Origin: Virgibacillus siamensis
Lineage (GTDB): Bacteria > Bacillota > Bacilli > Bacillales > Amphibacillaceae
Assembly: GCF_900162695.1 (NCBI RefSeq)
Contig: NZ_FUIH01000006.1
Span: 372,001-436,000, forward strand
Reading direction: 5' to 3'
DNA: 64,000 nt
Under the pieces are notes generated by a model. The model did no database searches and had not been told where the DNA came from. It saw only the letters and a list, made by a program, of their open reading frames with translations. The translations under genes and the position numbers were made by a program. This document shows, one piece after another, positions 59,107 to 64,000 of the stretch (position 1 is its first letter; each line of letters opens with the position of its first letter).

Positions 59107-60687
59107 ATGGAGAATACAATTTGGTCGATTGTTCCCCCGTTACTGGCAATTATTATGGTGCTGATTACAAAAAGGGTTCTGTTGTCATTGGGTGTTGGAA
59201 TTGTTGCAGCTGCATTATTTATTGCAAGTTTTAACATTTTTGAAACACTTGGTCTGATCTGGCAATCATTTAAGGGGATATTTGTGGCGGATGGAGCCCT
59301 GAATACATGGAACGTCTACATTCTTCTGTTTGTACTAATGCTTGGAATTATCACCGCATTCATCAGTATGATGGGTGGCACAAAGGCGTTCGGTGACTGG
59401 ATGATCCGTCGTGTTAAAACCCGAGCCGGTGCCCAGCTCATGACAATGGTGCTGGGAATCATTGTTTTTGTTGATGACTATTTTAACAGTCTAACAGTTG
59501 GACAGGTGTGCAAACCGGTTACAGACAAGCACCGTGTTTCCCGGGCCAAACTTGCATATATTGTAGATTCTACTTCTGCACCGGTTTGTGTGATTGCACC
59601 GGTTTCAAGCTGGGGTGCCTACATTATCGGGATAATCGGGACTATTATTGCTGCACAGGGGCTGACAGATATTACGGCATTTGGAGCTTTTATGCAGATG
59701 ATTCCGATGAACTTTTATGTATGGGCTGCATTGGGTGTTGTACTTGTAATTGCATTAAAAGAGGCAGATTTTGGTCCGATGAAAGTACACGAGGTTCGGG
59801 CGGCAAGAACAGGTGAGGTACTGGATCCGAATCATAAGGAAAGTGTTGATGTGGAATCAAAACTGCCGGAAAGTGATGCAGGGAAGGTATCTGATCTGGT
59901 GATTCCAATTGCCGTTTTATTTGTTGCAACGGTAGGGTTTATGTATTGGACAGGATTGGAAGCGTCCGAGGCAGGGGCATCGCTGGTTGATATTTTTGGA
60001 GCTGCCGCTGTGGCGAAATCATTGCTGTACGGCGGCTTAACCGGAATTATCATTACCTTTATCATGTTCTTTCCTCATATGGGGCCGGGGAAATTGTCCG
60101 GCAAACATTTTGGCACAGGATTGGCAGAAGGAGCAAAATCAATGCTGCCGGGCTTTACGATCCTGATTTTTGCATGGTCTATTGTATTTTTAATTGGCGA
60201 ACTGGAAACAGGTGAATTTTTAGCCGGAGTTGTACAATCATCCAATTTATCGTTAACATTGCTGCCGGTAATCGTGTTCATCATGGCCGGGTTTATTGCT
60301 TTTGCAACCGGAACATCGTGGGGGGCATTCGGTATTTTGCTGCCGATTGCAGGACAAATTGCTGCAGCAACAGATATTAATCTACTTTTGCCAATGCTTG
60401 CTGCTGTATTGGCCGGTTCTGTATTTGGTGATCATTGTTCCCCGATATCCGATACAACCATTCTGTCATCAACTGGATCAAGCTGTCATCATATTGATCA
60501 TGTGACAACACAATTACCGTATGCTTTTACAGCCGCTGCAATAGCAGGGCTTGGATACATTGTCCTGGGCATTTCCGGCAGTGTTTGGCTTGGACTCGCC
60601 ATGGTGGCAGCAGCCCTTGTAATTTTCTATGCCGTTATAAAAAAATCCAAAGAAACGGATGCAGCAAGTAATACAATCGCAAAATGA
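59107..60687 (+). CDS. NhaC-family Na+/H+ antiporter-type transporter
   Basis: The protein is 526 aa with about twelve spans. GIIVFVDDYFNSLTVGQVCKPVTDKHRVSRAKLAYIVDSTSAPVCVIAPVSSWGAYI and FATGTSWGAFGILLPIAGQIAAA followed by GSVFGDHCSPISDTTILSS are NhaC-family signatures. Members exchange Na+ for H+, or organic acids such as malate/lactate, or amino acids. GGAGG precedes the ATG. It is 101 bp before an aminotransferase on the same strand and could supply that cluster's substrate. Confidence 0.88.
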   Translation: MENTIWSIVPPLLAIIMVLITKRVLLSLGVGIVAAALFIASFNIFETLGLIWQSFKGIFVADGALNTWNVYILLFVLMLGIITAFISMMGGTKAFGDWMIRRVKTRAGAQLMTMVLGIIVFVDDYFNSLTVGQVCKPVTDKHRVSRAKLAYIVDSTSAPVCVIAPVSSWGAYIIGIIGTIIAAQGLTDITAFGAFMQMIPMNFYVWAALGVVLVIALKEADFGPMKVHEVRAARTGEVLDPNHKESVDVESKLPESDAGKVSDLVIPIAVLFVATVGFMYWTGLEASEAGASLVDIFGAAAVAKSLLYGGLTGIIITFIMFFPHMGPGKLSGKHFGTGLAEGAKSMLPGFTILIFAWSIVFLIGELETGEFLAGVVQSSNLSLTLLPVIVFIMAGFIAFATGTSWGAFGILLPIAGQIAAATDINLLLPMLAAVLAGSVFGDHCSPISDTTILSSTGSSCHHIDHVTTQLPYAFTAAAIAGLGYIVLGISGSVWLGLAMVAAALVIFYAVIKKSKETDAASNTIAK

Positions 60688-60788
60688 AATCTGTTTATTT
60701 TAAACAATTGCAAATCCCCATTTGTTGATTTATACTGTAAGCGGATACATGAAATGGCATTTCAATAAATGAAACAGGTGGGTGAGCG

Positions 60789-61970
60789 ATGGCTTTTGTT
60801 TCTGAGAAGGTGAAAAATCTGCCGCCATATTTATTTTCAGAGTTTCAGCGGAAGAAAAAGAAACTCATGGCGGAAGGGATGGATGTTATCGACCTGGGTA
60901 TAGGTGCCCCTGATTTGCCGGCACCGCAGTTTGTTGTTGATAAACTGACGGAAGAAGCACAGAAACCGGAAAATCACCGATACTCAACTTATAGCGGATG
61001 TCAGGAATTCAAAGAGGCGGTGGCTGCCTTTTATAAAAGGCAGTATAACGTGGACTTGGATCCCGATAATGAGGTACTTGCGGTTATCGGGTCAAAAGAA
61101 GGCATAGCCAACTTAATGCATGCGGCCATCAACCCGGGCGATACTGTGCTGGTGCCTGATCCGGGATATCCTGTATACCGGACAGCCGTTCACTTGGCCG
61201 GCGGGGATAGTGTTTCACTGCCGCTCGATCGTGAGAACGGGTATGTACCATTATTCGGGCAGGTTAATAAGCAAATTGTGCAAAAAGCAAAGGCGATGTT
61301 TTTAAATTACCCATCGAATCCGACGGCGGCAACCGTTGATGCCGGCACTTTTATGAAAGCGGTTACGTTTGCTGAAGAGAATGACCTTTTGCTGGTGCAT
61401 GATGCCGCGTATGACATGGTGACCTTCAATGGCTATACATCACCAAGTGTATTGCAGGCACCAGGTGCAAAAGATGTTGCTGTCGAATTCGGATCATTGT
61501 CTAAATCCTTTTCCATGACTGGCTGGCGCATTGGCTATATGGTTGGAAATAAAGAGGTAGTGCAAGCACTTGCCGCATTAAAAAGCAATATAGATACATG
61601 CCAATTTTTGCCGGTGCAAAAAGCTGCTGCGGCGGCTTTGAACAGTGACTTCTCCGCTTCCAGAAAAAATAATGTGATTTATCAAAAACGCATGAAAAAA
61701 CTACATGGCGCGATGGGAAAAATCGGAATGCAGGCAGAGCGGCCGAACGGCACCATTTTTATATGGACCAAGATTCCAAAAGGTTTCACTTCTATGACGT
61801 TTGCGGATAAGTTATTGAATGAAGCGGGGGTTATTGTGACACCGGGTAATACATTCGGAAAGCAAGGAGAAGGTTATGTCCGTATTTCGTTGTCCGTTTC
61901 GGAAGAACGTTTGGATGAGGTAATTCAACGAATACAAGGACTCCATTTAAAAGAGGTGACGAACGGATGA
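60789..61970 (+). CDS. PLP-dependent aminotransferase, class I/II (fold type I)
   Basis: The protein is 393 aa. DLGIGAPDLPAPQFVVDKL, HRYSTYSGCQEFKEAVAAFY, NYPSNPTAATVD, the PLP lysine in EFGSLSKSFSMTGWRIGYMVG, and RISLSVSEERLDE. It resembles LL-diaminopimelate/alanine-type aminotransferases (group I-gamma), whose members act on varied amino acids. It overlaps the TPP enzyme by 4 bp (ATGA), so the 2-oxoacid it forms is the probable substrate of the next enzyme. Confidence 0.87.
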   Translation: MAFVSEKVKNLPPYLFSEFQRKKKKLMAEGMDVIDLGIGAPDLPAPQFVVDKLTEEAQKPENHRYSTYSGCQEFKEAVAAFYKRQYNVDLDPDNEVLAVIGSKEGIANLMHAAINPGDTVLVPDPGYPVYRTAVHLAGGDSVSLPLDRENGYVPLFGQVNKQIVQKAKAMFLNYPSNPTAATVDAGTFMKAVTFAEENDLLLVHDAAYDMVTFNGYTSPSVLQAPGAKDVAVEFGSLSKSFSMTGWRIGYMVGNKEVVQALAALKSNIDTCQFLPVQKAAAAALNSDFSASRKNNVIYQKRMKKLHGAMGKIGMQAERPNGTIFIWTKIPKGFTSMTFADKLLNEAGVIVTPGNTFGKQGEGYVRISLSVSEERLDEVIQRIQGLHLKEVTNG

Positions 61971-63640
61971 AAACTTCAGCGGTAGCTGGAACCGAAACAA
62001 TGTCTGCTGCCCGGGCAATTGTTAAGTCATTGCAGATTGAAGGAATATCCAATGTTTTCTGTGTGCCCGGGGAGAGTTATTTGCCTGTGCTGGATGCCCT
62101 GCATGATGAAAACGCCATTCGTGTCATTTCAGCAAGGCATGAAAGTGGTGCGGCATTTATGGCGGAAGGCTATGCCAAATCTTCTCTTAAGCCAGGTATT
62201 GTACTTGCAACAAGGGGTGTTGGTGCTGCCAATCTATCTATTGGCGTGCATACAGCTTTTCAGGATTCAACGCCAATGGTTGTATTTCTGGGGCAGGTAC
62301 ATAGCAAGTTCAGAGGGAGAGAAGGTTTTCAGGAGGTGGATCTGGATCGGTTCTTCGGCCATATTGCCAAATGGACTGTCGAGGTGAAAGATCCGGAACG
62401 CATGCCGGAACTTGTTCAGCGTGCATTACGGGTTGCACAGACGGGGAGACCTGGACCTGTTGTTGTTTCTCTTCCTGAAGATGTACTTCCGGTGGAGGCC
62501 GAAATGCGTTTCGGGCCATCCGCTGTCACGCCAAGGCCAAAACCATCTGATCAGGAAGCGAAAAATTTGGAGGCTTTACTTGCGGCAGCGCAAAAGCCGC
62601 TGATCATTGCAGGTGGCGGTGTGAAAAGTTCACAGGCGGAAGCGGAACTGATCGCATTTGCTGAAAAGTTCTCCATACCGGTGATGGCCGCATTTAGGAG
62701 GCATGATTGTTTTCCGAATGATCATCCGTTATATGCAGGGCATCTTGGGCTTGGGACAAATCCGAATGTGCTTCAGACAGTGCATGATTCCGATGTAATA
62801 TTGGCACTTGGAACACGTCTGTCGGAGGTAACCACACAGGACTATACGATTATTACGCCGGACAAAAAGCTGATTCATGTGGATATTGAACAGCAAACAA
62901 TTGGAAAAGTGTATGCACCTGATTTAGGTATTGTAGCTGATTTAAAAGAAGCATTACATGTTTTGTTTGAAATGGATATAAATCGTTCATGGGTGAAGTG
63001 GGCTGATGAACGGCGGGACGCTTACGAGAAAGCAAGCATGCTCCATGTTTCGCATAATGATGTGCTTAACAAGCATATTATAGCAATGGTCGCGGAGGCA
63101 CTTCCTAAACATGCACTGTTAACGAATGATGCCGGAAACTTTGCGGGATGGCTTCACGCATTTTATCCATTTACCGAAAAACATACGTATGTTGGTCCAA
63201 CTTCAGGAGCAATGGGTTACGGAATGCCTGCTGCACTTGGTGCCAAACTGGCTTTTCCCGACAAAACGGTTGTGTCTATGTCCGGTGATGGCGGGTTTAT
63301 GATGACATTTTCCGAATTGGAAACTGCAGTCCGCTGCAACATTCCGATTATCAGTCTGGTGTTCAATAATCAGATGTATGGAACAATCCGGATGCATCAG
63401 GAAAAGCATTATCCGGAAAAAGTGATTGCCACTGATCTCGGGAATATCTCATTCCAGGATCTTGCAAAGAGTGTTGGTGCAGATGGTTATCAGGTGAAAA
63501 CACCTGATCAATTTAAAAAAACATTTGCCCATGCATTAAAAGCTAATAAACCGTGCGTAATTGAAATTTTTACAGATAAAGAACAGATTTCCGTTACATC
63601 CACCATTACGCAAATTCGCGATAAAGCGAAAAGGAAATAA
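61967..63640 (+). CDS. TPP-dependent enzyme of the acetolactate synthase/2-oxoacid decarboxylase family
   Basis: The protein is 557 aa with three domains. The pyrimidine domain has VFCVPGESYLPVLDAL and catalytic Glu59 in SARHESGAAFMAEGYAK; the centre binds nucleotide (PLIIAGGGVKSSQAEAELIAFA); the TPP motif runs from SGDGGFMMTFSELETAV to LVFNNQMYGTI. Overall it looks like a catabolic acetolactate synthase relative, such as those used as 2-oxoacid decarboxylases. Between an aminotransferase and an aldehyde dehydrogenase, decarboxylation to an aldehyde is the likely reaction. No small regulatory subunit gene adjoins, which argues against biosynthetic acetolactate synthase. Confidence 0.83.
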   Translation: MKTSAVAGTETMSAARAIVKSLQIEGISNVFCVPGESYLPVLDALHDENAIRVISARHESGAAFMAEGYAKSSLKPGIVLATRGVGAANLSIGVHTAFQDSTPMVVFLGQVHSKFRGREGFQEVDLDRFFGHIAKWTVEVKDPERMPELVQRALRVAQTGRPGPVVVSLPEDVLPVEAEMRFGPSAVTPRPKPSDQEAKNLEALLAAAQKPLIIAGGGVKSSQAEAELIAFAEKFSIPVMAAFRRHDCFPNDHPLYAGHLGLGTNPNVLQTVHDSDVILALGTRLSEVTTQDYTIITPDKKLIHVDIEQQTIGKVYAPDLGIVADLKEALHVLFEMDINRSWVKWADERRDAYEKASMLHVSHNDVLNKHIIAMVAEALPKHALLTNDAGNFAGWLHAFYPFTEKHTYVGPTSGAMGYGMPAALGAKLAFPDKTVVSMSGDGGFMMTFSELETAVRCNIPIISLVFNNQMYGTIRMHQEKHYPEKVIATDLGNISFQDLAKSVGADGYQVKTPDQFKKTFAHALKANKPCVIEIFTDKEQISVTSTITQIRDKAKRK

Positions 63641-63661
63641 ACTATTTGGGAGGGCTATGTT

Positions 63662-64000
63662 ATGACGGACGCATTATTGAAAACAGAGAAACTGAGGAAC
63701 TTTATCGATGGTGAATGGGTTGAAGGCAAGGAATATACAGCTGTTGTTAATCCAGCGAATGGCAAGACAATTGTCGATGTTCCGTTGTCTGACGGGGGAG
63801 ATGTGAATAAGGCCGTTCAGACTGCTAAAAAGGCACAAAAGGAATGGGCGCTTGTTCCAGCCCCGCAGCGTGCTGAAGTGCTTCTTCGCGTTGGAACCCT
63901 GATGAAAGAGCGCAAGGAACGCTTAGCACAGTTACTGACAATGGAAAATGGCAAAGTGCTGGAAGAAGCACGCGGAGAAGTTCAAGAAGGAATTGATATG
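63662..64000 (+). CDS. Aldehyde dehydrogenase, N-terminal part (3'-truncated by window end)
   Basis: GGGAGG (63648-63653) precedes ATG 63662; 113 codons are present. LRNFIDGEWVEGKEYTAVVNPANGKTI and the KKAQKEWALVPAPQRAEVLLRVGTLM and MENGKVLEEARGEVQEGIDM segments are the start of an aldehyde dehydrogenase superfamily protein; the catalytic residues lie beyond the window. It is 21 bp after the TPP enzyme and would oxidise the aldehyde produced there to the acid. Confidence 0.88.
   Translation, partial: MTDALLKTEKLRNFIDGEWVEGKEYTAVVNPANGKTIVDVPLSDGGDVNKAVQTAKKAQKEWALVPAPQRAEVLLRVGTLMKERKERLAQLLTMENGKVLEEARGEVQEGIDM

Overview
The window looks like chromosome of a low-GC Firmicute of the family Bacillaceae, probably a salt-tolerant relative of Virgibacillus, Lentibacillus or Oceanobacillus. 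The grounds are strong GGAGG ribosome sites, frequent TTG/GTG starts, intrinsic terminators with U-tracts, a tapA-sipW-tasA matrix operon, an FMN-riboswitch ribDE-BA-H operon, cre-like sites and a palindromic repeat of a type I associate with Bacillaceae intergenic DNA. Species cannot be assigned by eye. No rRNA, tRNA, CRISPR array or intact insertion sequence was seen.

Region by region. (1) 1-11135: aerobic phenylacetate catabolism: a thioesterase cut by the window edge, a gamma-carbonic-anhydrase-like protein, the repressor paaX, then divergently paaABCD, an EthD-family gene, three crotonase-fold enzymes, an aldehyde dehydrogenase, a 3-hydroxyacyl-CoA dehydrogenase and a thiolase. paaE and a fused paaZ are absent from the window. 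(2) 11136-18919: a 21-bp-period repeat array, a flavin oxidoreductase, a phenylalanine dehydrogenase (not a leucine dehydrogenase, judging by its specificity residues), a two-gene 2-oxoacid dehydrogenase E1 without E2/E3, and an ABC importer of the TrpXYZ type. Regions 1 and 2 read together as a route phenylalanine -> phenylpyruvate -> phenylacetyl-CoA -> central metabolism. (3) 19255-31000: housekeeping (dgkB, rlmCD, dus, ctaB) mixed with less usual items: a tandem-PII protein with a duplicated DUF1538 membrane protein, a minimal tyrosine recombinase behind an inverted repeat, and a VWA protein whose reading frame is broken just after its start. (4) 31094-36685: an orphan PTS EIIC with an elaborate promoter, a decayed small ORF, a DmpA-type aminopeptidase, a second 21-bp array, alkaline phosphatase and a DUF2804 protein.

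(5) 36744-42286: a biofilm matrix operon, tapA-sipW, two TasA/CalY-family fibre proteins and a third TasA-like protein ending in an LPNTA sortase signal, preceded by GTTCTTT (SinR-type) boxes and followed by a PAS histidine kinase. (6) 42452-46246: FMN riboswitch and ribD-ribE-ribBA-ribH. (7) 46315-54347: a small membrane protein, an ABC-F protein, a large uncharacterised membrane protein, a C45-family acyltransferase/hydrolase, a TerC protein, an unknown protein and a CoA-disulfide-reductase-like flavoprotein. (8) 54454-58612 (minus strand): kynU-kynB-kynA plus an NSS sodium symporter, i.e. tryptophan to anthranilate with a probable dedicated importer. (9) 58908-64000: a palindromic repeat, then an NhaC-family antiporter, an aminotransferase, a TPP-dependent decarboxylase-like enzyme and an aldehyde dehydrogenase cut by the window end, which looks like an Ehrlich-type amino-acid degradation cluster.

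The most notable themes are two or three amino-acid catabolic modules (Phe, Trp and one of unknown substrate), an extended amyloid matrix operon with a wall-anchored member, and paired intergenic arrays of a GGTTGATW motif spaced about two DNA helical turns.
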